From Zonotrichia leucophrys gambelii (lineage: Eukaryota > Chordata > Aves > Passeriformes > Passerellidae), in contig NC_088171.1 in the NCBI RefSeq assembly GCF_028769735.1, positions 90,380,912 through 90,444,911 on the forward strand: a stretch of 64,000 bases of DNA, read 5' to 3'. The notes beneath the pieces were generated by a model. It made no database searches. It worked only from the letters and a program-made list of their open reading frames with translations, and had not been told where the DNA came from. The position numbers and the translations under genes are program-made. Below, one piece after another: positions 49,355 to 62,500 of this stretch. Numbering within the stretch: the first letter of the stretch is position 1; each line of letters starts with the position of its first letter.

Positions 49355-50301
49355 CATTACAAAGAAAAACATGGAACAAATTAATTTGTTGTCTTGTACA
49401 TAATATAAGTCTAATTGTGTGATGTTCTCTTCAGTGTACTCCTTTCTCTTGGAATAATCTGCCCATCCATGAGCTGTTGAAGAAGTTGGTGTCCGTAAAT
49501 AGCTGAGATGGGAAAGGAAGAACCAAAAAAATTTCTGTCTTCTGAGCTCACTGAAAGTGGATATGCCACCTCTGGCACACTGCAAACCAAGCCTGTTGAA
49601 GCCCTTCACAGGACCTAATGCTGATGAAACTGGATATCTTCTGAATCAAAATGCAGTGCCTGTATTCTGGGTCACTGTTGTTTTATTTTTATTCCAATAT
49701 TATCTTTTAAAAGTATTGTGTGACTACGGATTTTTATTATAATAATATAGCACATATGATAATGCTCTAGCATTCAAAATAATCCAAAATAATTTGAAAA
49801 TAATGAGATAATAATTGCCCTCTTTACACATGGTACTTATGTAATTATTACAGGATAAACTGATCTCATTTAAATTACCTATTTGATTATGTGATATATG
49901 CTTTGTGAGATAGTATTACCCAGTCCATTTATGTGTCCATTTTGATTGACATCACTTTCACATTAAATACTTTTCTTCTGTATTCAGCTAAAATAGACTA
50001 AATTCATCATGCACTGAATTGAAACTTAAGAATAAGTGTTTAGATAATTGGGCATCAGGGATTCCTGGAATTCTTTATTATGTGAGAGTGCCCAAATAAC
50101 ATCTGTTCCTACATTCCTGTTATTCACAGTTGCTTTGTAGTTATTGGGTCTTCAGGGACATCAGAAGCAAGAAACAAAGATATGCTGAATAAAATCCATT
50201 TTATGTAAAGCCTTTTACACCCATCTAGTTAGTGAATGTGGCCTGGTTTAGGATAAGATTGAACATCAGTAAAGAAAGGCATGACTGGTTTTTGATATTT
50301 A
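49355..50301. other. 947-bp AT-rich interval between the direct repeats
   Basis: AT-rich with AATAAT and TTATTAT words and no open frame of interest apart from the tail of the minus-strand frame at 49226-49609. It does not look like a retroviral interior. Confidence 0.5.
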
Positions 50302-50466
50302 AAACCAGCCATGTGTCAGGAATACAGAAAGAAGTTGTTTAGGAGAGTACCCATGCCTGGACACTTGGTGAAACCAAAATGAAGCTAGCTTCTTCAAGAC
50401 TTGTTTCAACATCACTAATTTCCCCCCAAATACCAATAATTCCAGTATATTCTCTAGAGAAGGTGA
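50302..50466 (+). repeat. 165-bp direct repeat, copy 2
   Basis: Second copy of the repeat at 49189-49354, same orientation, start-to-start distance 1113 bp. Substitutions include CCAAGCC to CCATGCC and TGGAGCCAG to TGAAGCTAG. With two copies about 94% identical it is either a local tandem duplication whose middle was later changed, or two insertions of an unnamed short interspersed element. Confidence 0.9.
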
Positions 50467-53400
50467 TGCCACAGGTTCAAAGGAAATGTGATTACAGCTA
50501 AAAAGCATAATAATGAATTGTTTGAGAACAAAGGAGGAAAAAGGTATGGCATGAAGGGCCATGGTCCTCAGAGATTAGAAACAACTAGTCAATTGTAAAA
50601 CATCAGTTTACTGGAACTATACCCATTGTCTGTCCCAAATTCAAATTATTTAAATCTCAGTTCCTTCCATAGACTGGTTTAATGGTAAATTATGGTGTCA
50701 TAAGCAAGACACTTGGTTTTTCATTTGACTGAAAATGAATTTTCATCATTTCTCAATATTATGCATGCAGTCTTTCCCTCTATTTCTGTTTCAAGGCTCT
50801 GCTTTTGAACAGAAATTGTTAATGGTTTTGATTTAACACTGATTTTGTACCCATTGCTGATCAAGCACACCTTAATCTCATGAAATCTCCAAAGCCAGCA
50901 ACAGGTATTTTTTAAGTGTGCTGTTCTGAGAAAGTCCACCAGCTAATGTCTCTGTTCTCCATTCTGTTAAAGAGGTTTGATCACACCTTGGTTTTTACTA
51001 GATGTGATGATACCTTGAAATCAAAGCTAGATTTCTTTCTGTGATGTGTTAGCCAAGATAAAACTGATGAAAAAGGAGGCACAAAATTGGGTTTTCTATG
51101 AGGAAAATAAAGGGGTATGACATTGTGGTGATACTAACATTTCTTATAACATAACTTTAAAATGACAAGGAGGGATGAATTTGACATAATATAAGAATAT
51201 GTACTGTGGCAATATGGACAGGAAATTGACAATGAGGGAATCAGTGGTTAAAGAAATTATTTTTCCATATGTTCTGTTTCACTGTAGTGATTTTCAGCAT
51301 GCTCTACTTCTATTAACTAATGGTTATATGGAAGCTTTTATCTTTCACTAGTATTATCTCAGATGATTATAAAATGAAGCTGTACTTTAAACAGAAAAAA
51401 AGAGAGAATTGTTTAATTATTATTCATTCTTAAAGAACAGTGAAGAAATATATATGAAATCAAAATTCACAGGTTTAGGAATTCAGAGGATCTTTTCCTT
51501 CTTCTTTTTTTTTAATAACACACCTCTTTTTTAATTAATGAAAGATAAAAAACCTAATTATCATTCTAAAGTTAAAGTGTTGTATCAGATCTCTTCATGT
51601 CTAAAATATAGTTTTGGATAGTCAGAATACCAAAGCAGGGTTCTTTGCATTTTCTAGGTATATATTGCCATTTATGTTCTGGTCTCTTGAGTGCCACTGG
51701 AGAGTTTTGCTGCATTCCCATGCCTTAATTTTTGTATTTCTAGACTGGTGATGACAGAACTGACCTCCTCAGTTGTTTTACACCCCAAAATTCTCTACTT
51801 CATTAGGGTGAGCAGAGGCTGGCAGAACTTCCTCACAGTCATGAAAGTAGGGGGCTGTGACTTAAGAGTGACCTTGAAGAGTGTACAGGGGCTGATGAGG
51901 GTCAGTGAGAGCAGCTGTACTCAGGATTAGGTAGATGCCTGAAACAGATGTCTGCATGGAAGTAAATCACCAGCATGAAAGCTAGGCAGCAACAAGGAAG
52001 CTCAGGAAGTAGGAATGAGCAGTCTGGAGGTGCCCCCAGCTCGGTCAGCCTGTGTGCCACCAGCTTGCTGGGCAACAGAGAGAGGCTGTGGGTCACATAG
52101 GAGGGGATGGAAGGGAGGTGAATCCCCAGACCTGCAGATCCCTGGTGGGGAACACAGCCTCTTGACATCGTTTTGTCCCTTGAAGTGGTTTCTCAAACTC
52201 TTCCCCTAACCTAATTTTCATCATAACATTAGATACAAAGATATTTAGAATCTAGTGGGCCTTGTCTCTCCTATAGGGAGGCTGTGTTATAACCTGTTAA
52301 ATAGTTATGCAAGTATACTTGTTATCATCTTCAGCAGGGGCAGTCATAGGCCAGACTTCCATTGTAGACTCTATATCCGAATAAATAAAATCTGCTCCTC
52401 AGTTTATAATTTATAATCCTATTTAGCCAGTATGCTATTGAAAACAAATTAATGTTATTCATATTTGATTTTATCAAGCTGGGAATGATATAACATGGGA
52501 TTTATTGGTATTTCTTCTCTAACTACTGTTCTGATTTTCCTTCTTACTTGCTTCCTCTAGAGAACCTTGCAATCCCTTTTGAAATGGCTACAAATTTTGG
52601 TGAAATTATTCCTGTTTTCTGCTACTGTTCTGTTAATTTTAATAAATTGCTAATAAAGTCTGTTCAGAAGAACTGTTGAGAATAACAATTTCTTCTGAGC
52701 ATCCCTGACTGCAAGAAAGGAAAGAAGGGAATAAAGAAAGCAGATTGCAAGTATTGTTTCTCCTGCAGTCTGTCACCATCTTCGCTATCCAAAATGTGTC
52801 ATGAACTTCATGAGATACGAAAAGATCACTTGTGCTTTCTGCATGATTAAAAAATACAAGGAACTTCCTGTATTGAAATAATTATAGCTTTCTGAAGAAA
52901 TACATTTCTGGAGCCCAAAATTCAGATATGCTCTAGGATGGAATTTTGTGATCGTTTAGTACCAAATGAGGGTATGATAAGCCTAAGCCTTATATTCTTT
53001 TTATTGCAATAGCAATTTATTCTGCTAGCAAGTTGCAAAAAAACCCTGTGAAATAAACAATGTGATATGTTGCATTATTAAAATGATTATTTACAGCTTC
53101 TGAAAACAGCCTGATTTTAAATTCATACCTCCTACTGAGTTATTTTCTATACATTCAATGCAACATTTGGAGATGTTTATGTTCTTTGAAAGTAGTTTTT
53201 AATACATTATTTCAAATTATTTGCCAATTAGACTATAATTATAGAAAGCAATCAGGCTTCTTTCCATAGTCCACTGATTTACTTAAAAATTCATTTGCTT
53301 TATATTTGGCTTCTGCTTGCAATTTGTACACCATCAGTGTGTAAAAATGTGCATCATTCCCTTTATCTACATCTCTCCAGCCCTTCATAAGTGTCTTTGT

Positions 53401-54988
53401 CTGTGTTATTGTTAAAGGGAAAAATATTCTTTCCTGTCTTTTTCTTTAAAAAAAAAGCTTATTTTAATCCTTCCACATTAGATAGAAAATATTCCAACCC
53501 TTGATAGAGGTGCTCGTACAGATAAAATCCAAACCAAGATCCACATGAACATTATTGGATTTATTGCTTTCTATCTATCTGATCTCCTTCCTTCCCTTTG
53601 ATAGAAAGGTATTTGATTGAGAGCTATAATTGTAAATATTTTTAGATATTCTGATTATTTGAAGGTTTTTCAACATATTGCATACTTTGAAGTATTTAAA
53701 AAAATTAATAAACTTCTAAAGATCTAATATTAAAATATTAGATATCTATGCTATAGAATTATGTTATTTTCCAGTAAAATATTATTCAATTAACCCTATT
53801 TTTACTGATCTAGTGGTTTTACTGTGATATCCTTATAATTTTAGCACATATACCCTAGAAATGTAAAAATGGTAAGCAATGAAGTCAAGTATTTATACCA
53901 GTCATTTGTGTCCTTAAGACAAAATGATGCACATATATTTTACCTTAGGAGATGTGTGGTATCTCTTAGTAATGTTAGAATATTGCAATTGCCATGTTAG
54001 CTCTAAATCTGCAGTTAAATTATAAGCTAAAGGGACTATAGCATAATTTCTGTGTCTGTTTTAGGTTTTGCATAATGTATGTAGTTGCTTATCTATGAAG
54101 TCCTGATACGAATTACTTTTGGACACAATTTTTTTCAGATTTGACAGGTGAGATTATGCATTCAGTACAATTTTTTCTTGGTGTCTATTGTTAAATAGAC
54201 TATAATGAAATAAAGATAGTGGTGGGTACATTCTAAATGCAAAATTATTTAACCTGATGATTTACAATCATTTTCTTAACTTGTTCACCTTTGATTTTAA
54301 TAAATAATCCTTGATGAAATGAGAATCTCCTCCATCTTCATGCTCTTAGTTATAGAAACAGTTCTTCAAAGTTCCAGTGTAGATAAAAGAAATACTGAAA
54401 TTAATTTACTGTACTTGGCCAGATCTCTTACAACGTTAGAAGTGCATAGATGTACTTCCTTATGTCTCAGAAGAAGGCAAGAACTATCTCTAATAAATAC
54501 CATCATGCCTTTGAACCAAAGACAGATGGACTCCAAACCAGTTTACCTTGTGTCCATTCCTTACCCTAACACAAAGGAAAGCTTCTCATGCTGTGCTTTT
54601 CAGAGTGGGCAGAGATAAGGTGGAGCAGGGCATCATACCAAACCGCAAATGTGTCCTTGAAACTTTCTGCCACTTATAAAGATGGCCCTAAGGGCACGGA
54701 AGATACTTTAATTTGCATGGTATTGCAGTGCATGCATAATGACACTTTCCCTTGTTAAAATGATCAAATGAAATAACCCTCCTTCATTTCTTTCCTGCTA
54801 TTTTTTTCCCATTTGATACTACTGAAGCTGATAGAGGTGATGATTTAGGCTTTTAAACAAACAACGACTCAACCATTTCATATTAATACTCATCAAAGCA
54901 AAGAAGCATGTTTGTTTCTCCTTGGGGAAAAAGAAAAGTCTCAGAAGGTATGCTATTTAGCAGCAAAATATACTTAAATATTTTTCAT
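50467..54988. other. AT-rich non-coding DNA, no gene recognised
   Basis: Frames are 99 codons or fewer with no motif. 51690-52200 is GC-richer and carries overlapping frames on both strands (up to 88 codons), none recognisable. 53100-54300 is very AT-rich. No repeat family recognised. Confidence 0.5.
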
Positions 54989-55185
54989 AGTATCATAGAA
55001 TGTTTTAAGCTGCAAAGGACTTAAAGACCATCAAGCTCCAGCCCTCTGCCATGAGGATGAGCACATTCCACTAGAGCGGGTTGCTCAAAGTCCTATCCAA
55101 TCTGGCCTTCAAGATTTCCAGGGATGGAACATCCATAATTCTCTGGGCAACTTGTTCCAGCATCTCATTCCTCATTTTGAGTGTA
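54989..55185 (-). mobile_element. CR1 LINE 3' end, 5'-truncated
   Basis: On the plus strand it starts with ATCATAGAATG, the complement of the CR1 tail, followed by CAAAGGACTTAAAGACCATC, CTCTGCCATGAGGATGAGCA, CCACTAGAGCGGGTTGCTCA, CCAATCTGGCCTTCAAGA, and CTGGGCAACTTGTTCCAGCA. These are the 3' UTR and end of ORF2 of an avian CR1 in inverse order. Similarity fades after about 55185. The frame over it at 55081-55296 is a shadow. Confidence 0.9.
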
Positions 55186-57289
55186 CAGAGACTAAGTGCA
55201 AAACAAAGCTCTGTAGGTCTGATTCAAGAGATGACTACTCAGCATCAAAATCATGCTGTGTGTTTCTACTTCTCTCCGCCATTCCTCAGAAACTGACTTA
55301 AAATATTTTCTTGTATTTCATTAAATTGAAGTTGAAGGATGCAGAAAAATTCAGTCCACACTCAGTCTTAAAGTTAGCACAGATCCCTCGTATTTGATGT
55401 GGCAGAATTTGACTGTAGGCACAATTAATCTTTCTGAGCCCTTATTGTCTAAAGAGCCTGATCTGATCTGAGAAGCCAATAAGAAACTTTGATTTTCCTT
55501 ATGATCTTGTACACTGAAGAAAAGACTTTGTTCACATGCTTTAATTTTACACCATGTAGGAATGTTTTATTTAGTAATCATTTTTTGTGTGCTGTTTTTC
55601 CAAAGCATTTTGGAAAGTAGGACAGTTTTTGGCTTTGACAGCATTGTCTCCTCAATAGAATAAGATTGATATTTGGGAAAGGCTTCTCACACAGGCTCTT
55701 TTTCTGATTTTATTCCTTTGTGACTGACTCCAGGACAAGATTCGTAATCAGGACTTTGAGATTTCAGGCTCTGGTTAGCCTTAGGTGAATGGGAATAATT
55801 TAAAATACTGAAATATTCAAATAGATACAGTGGAAGCATGGATATATTTCACTGGACAAGGTATGCATGCTATCTGAAATCTTCAAGACTTACATTCTGA
55901 AAACTGTCATTAAACACTGAAATTTTCTCTGACAGGTTGCATTGCTTTCATGTTACATATTCATATTGTGCAGCTAAACCTCCACTTTGCTCTCAGAACT
56001 GGTGGAAGGAATGAAAAATACACAGAAACAGAAATATTCCCTGCCTGAATGGAGGGTCAAGCAAAACTGGTCTTTTTTTAAGCAAAAAAGGTGGGATGAT
56101 GACAATGTTATCAATTACATTTCTCCTCCTTTCTTTTCTTACTTCTTCATAGAGCTGGAGATAAGACACCAGCATCACACCAAGAGAACCTCACTGCTGT
56201 ATACAGCTGTGGTCAAGATGTTAATTTGTTAAAGTAACTAGGCTTCTCCCAAGCCATTTAAATCCAAGATCCAAACTGCAAAAACATATTCTATGGTAAA
56301 CTTGCCTCTGTAAGGTAGAAGAAACAGAAGAAAAATTATTAAGTGAACTGTAACTCATGCAAAGAGAGACAGTTTTTAATGCTCAGAGTAAGTGTAGTGA
56401 GAGACTGACATAAGCCAAATTTTACCAGGAGGTAATCCTTCAGAAGTAATATGAAATAGTTTCTTTCTATTCATGGTTTCCTTGGTGAGATTTCCAATAA
56501 CAAAGCATAAGTACATATGTGTGATATGTACTATGATCTGAATACAGATTACCAACTCATTTAACATATTTCAGGCACAAGACAGCTGCTAATAGTTATA
56601 ATACTGTTTATTTTTATAATATAAATTACTTATCTAGTTAATATTTTATTGTTACTGCTGATTTAAAAAAAAATGTAACATTTTTTCAAATCTTGGAAGA
56701 CTGGTAGTCTTAGAACTCAAAGAATATTTGTCTTATCTCTGACCACCTTACTGGGTTGTAAAAATCTTTTCCCTATTAAAAATATTTCAAATATTTAGGG
56801 TTTTTTTGAGATAAAACAAAGAAAAAAATGAAATCCAGGACAAACATCTATAAGAATTGTACTGAATAGTGCTACATTACTCCCATTTTTTCTCTTTGTA
56901 AGTTTTTGGTTTCTTCTCTTAATCAGATCCTAAGGTGAAATTTGTCTCCAAGATTTTCTGGAAGAGATGTCAATGGTTATTCTCTGATGTTGATGGAACA
57001 AGTTAAATGTGTCCTGATTCTCAAAAGTCCATAGTGTGCAGGTACTCTCATTGATATAAGCAGGACTTGGTGATCTCTCAGCTGCTTTAGTAATCCTTCC
57101 ATTAAAGTAGGAGCTTATTTTGTCACATGAAGAAAATATAATTAAAACTGTATTTCCCTTTGAATCCTATTTCTGAAACTGTGTTGTTTGCCATTCCTGC
57201 TTCTGAAAGGTAGGCTTTATCTCCTCTAAGTCTGTAGTTTTAACCTTTTTTCCTTTTCTGGTTTTCTACTCCTGGAACATCTTGTCTCG
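55186..57289. other. AT-rich non-coding DNA, no gene recognised
   Basis: Only short chance frames (81 codons or fewer). No repeat family recognised between the CR1 and the LTR. Confidence 0.5.
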
Positions 57290-57894
57290 GTTTTTGGTAG
57301 TTAATTGCTGCCCCAACATGTGCAAAAGGTCTCTCTTTTTGGGTGTATCTGAAAAATGAGTCAGAGCTCTTCAGTTTTCGGTCTTGAAGTTGTTTATTAA
57401 TTCTTATCTATAAAACTTTCTGCCCAGCCGAGATCTGCTCAGCAAGGCAGCCAAAGGTACTCTGACCACCCCCGAGGTGGTATTGCCTTTTTATGCTGCA
57501 ACCTATATATAACATATTTACAAATAATTTCCTATACCTATCACCTACGTTAAACAGTGTGCTTCTATTCTAAACCAATCCCAAAGTGCCAGCATCACAG
57601 CAGGAAATGGAGACCAAGAAGACGAAGAAAAGCTAGACATGCCCAAGTTCCTCCATCTTGTCCCCACAATCCCCATACCAAAAATCCTAAAAACTACATT
57701 TTCATGCTGTGATAATTTTATTATTATACTATTTAAACTTCTGTGACTTTCAGGTCCTCATACAAAGCTGGCAATTTGCTCCATGGGTCAAAATCAAATC
57801 CACAGGTGCTCTGGGTTGTGTGCCAGGGTACCCGAGCCCCCCAGCAGGTCCTCAGCAACTCTGGACACCTGGAGGGATGTACTGAGTTCCGACA
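57290..57894 (-). mobile_element. endogenous retrovirus LTR, probably solo
   Basis: Read on the minus strand this has LTR architecture. It starts TGTCGGAACTCAGTAC at 57894. A TATA-like GCATAAAAAGG lies at 57496-57486, and an AATAAA poly-A signal at 57398-57393, about 95 bp downstream. A probable R/U5 region ends near 57290-57320. The U3 carries AATCCCAAAG-like and CCATCTTGTCCCC words that I recall from songbird ERV LTRs. No gag, pol or env lies on either side, so it is most likely a solo LTR from recombination. It is better preserved than the ERVL LTR at 29.4 kb and so probably younger. The right edge is firmer than the left. Confidence 0.7.
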
Positions 57895-58339
57895 ATCTCC
57901 AGCTTTCTGTCTGCCCAAAATGCTAATATCACCTACTTCAGCTACTATTATGACAACAAGCGTTTTGTCATGCTGTACACTGGAATCCAAGCTGTTACTC
58001 TGCCATGAGAATCAACACACTTTTACCAATAAATATATCTTACCTACATTTTTTCCCTCAGGATTTCATTATATACACATTGGAAAATTATCTTTTAGAT
58101 GACGGGATTTTTTGCCTTCTCATATTTACATGTACCTGTCCATTTCCCAATTCCCTAGATTTTTCCTGCTTGTTTTTGTTTCAAATGCTTTTCAATGCTT
58201 TTTGTCACTTTTCTTTTGCTGATGCCAACAGTGATTATATCTTCATACCTTTAGCACTGGAGGTAACATACGATGTCATCAGGGGGAAGGATTTTGTTGT
58301 ACAGAGTATTTTGAAATGCTGTGGACATTTAAAATCAAG
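57895..58339. other. AT-rich spacer between LTR and CR1
   Basis: No gene or repeat recognised. The 125-codon plus-strand frame at 58005-58382 runs into the CR1 copy and has no recognisable motif. Confidence 0.5.
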
Positions 58340-58670
58340 CATAGAATCACAGAATTGTTGGAGGTGGAAGGGACTTGAATGATCATCTAGCTCTAGCCCC
58401 CTTGGTTAGAGGGGACAGGGACAACCCCTTGGTTATGGACAGGGACAATTTCCTCTAGAACAGGTATCTCAAAGTCTTATTCAGCCTGGCCTTGATTGCT
58501 TCCATAAATGGAGCATCCAGAACTCCTCTGAGCATCCTGTTCCTGTGCCTCACCACCCTCAGAGGAAAAAATTTCTTGTCAGTATTTGATCTGAACCTGC
58601 CCTCTTACTGTGTGAAACCATTCCCCCTTGTCCTGTCACAACATGCTCTTAGTTGTGACATAGTCTCTCT
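58340..58670 (-). mobile_element. CR1 LINE 3' end, 5'-truncated
   Basis: The plus strand opens with CATAGAATCACAGAATTG, then GGTGGAAGGGACTTGAATGA, TCATCTAGCTCTAGCCCCC, TCAGCCTGGCCTTGATTGC, TCCTGTGCCTCACCACCCTC, AGAGGAAAAAATTTCTTGTC and CCATTCCCCCTTGTCCTGTC, in the order of an inverted avian CR1 3' end. A block (GGGACAGGGACAACCCCTTGG with GGACAGGGACAATTTCC) is partly duplicated near 58408-58453. Frames are broken; it is inactive. The best-preserved CR1 copy in the window. Confidence 0.93.
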
Positions 58671-59455
58671 CAAAATAATGTCCAAAAGCATATAATGGAG
58701 GCAGAACTGTATTAATTTTTTTTGTAAAGAAACATGACAAAATATTTCACTGTGATATGCATGGAAAATCCCCACCCATATACTCAGTTCTCTGCATCCA
58801 TGGAACAGCCACGACTGCTTTGTTAGCTGCAATAAAACCTTATATTTATGAAAGCCACATAAAGTATAAAAAATTATATCTCCTTTGGATTTAAAGGAGA
58901 AAATTTAAAGGATTTAAAGGAGAAAATCCCATGTTTTAAAAGAAATGCTGCAGAATTCAAAAATCAATATTTTATGGTATGTGTGGGAACATGTGGGAAT
59001 TAGATTGTTTGAGGTACAGTTTCTCAGGACTGCATCAAATGTGTGAACTACTGCAAATTATTTTTTGACTACTCAAGTTTTGTCCTTGTTATTTATTTAT
59101 TTTATAGCAAATTTTGGACAAGAACCAAGACAGGTTACCTATAAACAGATAGGTATTTTTTAGCACAATATGGACCTGATATGACTTGGGATTTTATAAT
59201 TCTTATTAACAGCAACAGTAAATTACAGTTCTTTCACCAATAAATGCAGGAAATTGAAACACACTGACTGAATTCATCTCGACTATTTTAAAACATTTTT
59301 GTCCCATATTGTGTAATAAATCATATTCATTTCAGACTGGTGTTGTATTCTGCCAGCATCACTGAGAGGGTACATCTTGGCCACCTTTCTGATGAGTCAC
59401 ATTTCTGGTTCCATAGACCAAATAGATTGACAAAAAGAGATGTGTAGTACATATC
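58671..59455. other. AT-rich non-coding DNA
   Basis: Contains an 18-bp near-tandem repeat, GGATTTAAAGGAGAAAAT, at 58887 and again at 58910 (23 bp apart). Nothing else recognised. Confidence 0.55.
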
Positions 59456-59597
59456 TGGGGAGTTTTTTGGGGTTTTTTTTGTTTGTTTGTTTGTTTTTGG
59501 TTTTATTTTTGTTTTGTTTTGGTTTAGTTTTTGGGGTTTTTTGTTGGTTTTGGTTTTGTTTTTGGTTTAGTTTGGTTCGGTTCGGTTTGGTTTTTGT
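59456..59597. repeat. T/G-only low-complexity tract
   Basis: About 140 bp made almost only of T and G on the plus strand: (TTTG)n, TTTTG and TTTGG units with TTCGGTTCGG near 59576-59585. The hydrophobic Phe/Leu/Val-rich frame at 59440-59625 is a translation artefact. Strand-asymmetric tracts of this kind can be unstable in replication. Confidence 0.92.
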
Positions 59598-62500
59598 ATT
59601 TCTTTTTCCTGTGGCATGGAGTTAAAGTGCAAAATCTATGTAATTATAACTATATGTTGACTAAAGGACTGTATTTTTCTAATAGGGAAAGTCACACATC
59701 TCTGTTGAACATGTCAGCACAGGCTTTAGAAAATAGATTTTATTGATAACTACTTCAAATACAGGAAAAAACCTGATGTGACTCTGCTCAAAGGGATGCT
59801 ATGTGCAATAGGACTCCTTAAAAGAAAGTTACATGAATTCTGAAGTTCAGAAGAAAAAAGAAAATATGGCAGGAAACATAAAAGTGAAGCACTGTTTTTA
59901 TCTAAGCAGATGCATGCATATTTCAGAAATCTGTCTTTCCAATACATTTAGTTAATTTCCTTATAATCTGAGTTTTATGTGACTTGTTGCTTCATATTTC
60001 AGAACAACGAAAATAATAAATAAATCAATTAAATGATGCTTTGACTGTTGACTGTTGAAAAGTATGGAAACAGGGTAGAAAGTTAGGGTATTGACTCATT
60101 ATAGAAACAAACAAATAGGAGATCTTCACTGATAAAGTACCACAGAATATGTGCACAGTGTGCTGAAGGAAAAAAGCGACCTTTTTTTTGGCCCACAAAA
60201 ATAGGTGAGCCCAAAATTAGACAAGACTGCAGATGATTGAGGTTCAAGCATAGTTAATGAATATCAGAGGATTCCATCAGAGCTCCAACACTTTGTTGTC
60301 ATCGTAGTTTTATGGAAACTAAGGAAACACAACAAACAATACCCCACTATGGCATTTCAGAAAACCTTTGGGTAAACACTGTTTTGCTTTTCAAGTAAGG
60401 AACATTTATTTTGTAATGTTCAGCTGCATTAATTTCTGTTGCAGAAAAACATTTTGCCTGTCCGCTCTTTCTGCTACCAGAACTTGTTTATCAAAACTTA
60501 CGAAAAATCGTATTGACTCAAATTCAAATTAAATTGAAAATGACAGAAATTTCTTCTTAAAAAAATATGTTCAAAAATTATGTAGACCTGCAAAATCCAT
60601 GGCATGGAAATGCCTTTCAGAACATTTATCACTTTCAAACCACTATAAACTTTCATTACCTTTGTCTTATCAATTCAAAAAACCTTAAAAATGCTTCTTA
60701 TAGGGGTGTTGAAAGTTAATTTTGAATGAATCTTGGATGTACAGTAACAAAACTGAAATAAGACCATCAGTGTTAAATGAAATTCTGTGGGGAATTGGAT
60801 GATTTCCATAATATAGTCTCAAAGGATGAAAACAAAATTGCTTCCTTTAGCCTTTTTGACTCTTCCTATGATGCCAATAATTTATAGAAGGCATACATGA
60901 ACTAGAATTAGAGTTCTTTGATATATTGTTTGGTTAGGTCTTAAAAAGGATTGTCGTTGGGCTTGCCTGAATTCTAGATATTGAAACAAAAATATTGCTT
61001 AAGTTAGCTTTGATATTTTCCTGTAACCTTTGTTAATAAATTGTTCTCTACAGTAGAGGCTGTGAACAGTTAATTCACTAAAATTGATAAGTTTTATTGA
61101 ATCTGCTCTCCTGTAAGGAGCAAGGATTTCTTTTAATTACCCACAGGATGGGTCTCAACTGCTTGGTCAGTGTTTGCTCTGCATGCAGATCTGGTGTTGT
61201 CATCATTGGGATTCCAGAGAGAGCAGGAGTGCAGAGGAGATCCTCACAGCAGATAAGGAAATGCAGTGCAGTCTGAGAATTTTTCTTCAAAATGGGTAGC
61301 CTACTTGCAGGGGAATGAAGAAAAAAAGCCTGTTAGATTTTCCTGCCTTGATGGAGAGAGAAAGAGACAAAAAAGAGAGACAAGAAATCATGCTTTCATT
61401 TTTTTAAAATATTTTCTTACTCATTTAAACAACATGACAAGTTAATGCCACCTGGGTTTGAGCCTGCCTTGTGTGCACATCTGCTTGAGCAGACTTTCAC
61501 CCAGAACTTGTGGCTCCTGGCTTTAGCTGACTGCTGTAACTCTTCACACCTCTCCACTGCCTGGCTGTGCCCTGCCCGGTGCATTGCTAGTGCATATTAG
61601 TGAGATCTGCTGAGTTATCTTTGACACCAAAGAAACAGGCATATCCCTTCCTATGCTGCAAGTATTAACTAAAGTCTTAGGAGCCAGGGAACCTTATGAA
61701 TGTTTTAGACTTTGACACAAAAATTACTTTATTTCATGCTCTGTAAATTATTCTAGTGAATAATCGTCTTTGAAGAAATCTTGCAGAATTGTAATCAAAA
61801 TAATTTGCATCAGACACCTGAGATTTAATCGTCAAGCTTATCTAGTTTAAGAACAAAAATGAGCTGTGTAGCTAATATAAATAACCTAGTTTTTAAATTA
61901 AATATTCAAAATAAACTACCTCAGAGTTGTTAGATATCTAATAAATTATCAGTATATTTTTCAGTAATAAATCTGTAATTCAAATAATTCAATAACTGAA
62001 GAATAATGTGTTCTGTTTGCAGATAATTTATGAACATAAAAAAGAAATCAAATAAATCAAATACTATTTTTGCATTACCTGCTCACATTTATTAAGCATT
62101 TATTATAATATGAATTAAGGAACTGAATTGGGTTTCTTGAACTGTCTTGGGAAAGTTGTCTTCATTTTGAAATATTATTATTAAATAGTATGCTTGACAT
62201 CTTTAAATTATTCTGTAAATATAAGTAATATTTTGAAAATGTGTGATAGGTATTTTTGAGGCAAACATGCAATAAAATCTAAATAAAAAGCCTGTAATTA
62301 GCAGAATATTAGTGAATTACACTTTTCATGGAATAGGATTAAACATCCAGCTTAATGGGCAAGAATAATGATACAAGTCTGAATGCATTATTTTGCAGTA
62401 ATTTTCCCCATTAACATTTTTTTCCCTCAGGTTTCTATCTTCATGAATATAGAATTCTACAATCGTATTTAAATTTCCAGCACAAAATTTTAAAGAAGAA

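Noticed and set aside
49226..50562. Two related minus-strand frames sharing an SPSLENILE segment
   Set aside because: Shared only over the 165-bp direct repeat; a one-base indel between copies shifts the frame, so it is not a conserved protein.
55081..55296. Small plus-strand protein
   Set aside because: Starts inside the inverted CR1 3' end and is a shadow of it.
57733..58102. Frames on both strands at the LTR edge
   Set aside because: They cover LTR U3 sequence and its flank; no retroviral protein motif is present.
58492..58695. Small plus-strand protein
   Set aside because: Lies wholly over the inverted CR1 3' end.
59440..59625. Hydrophobic membrane-like frame
   Set aside because: Translation of the T/G low-complexity tract.
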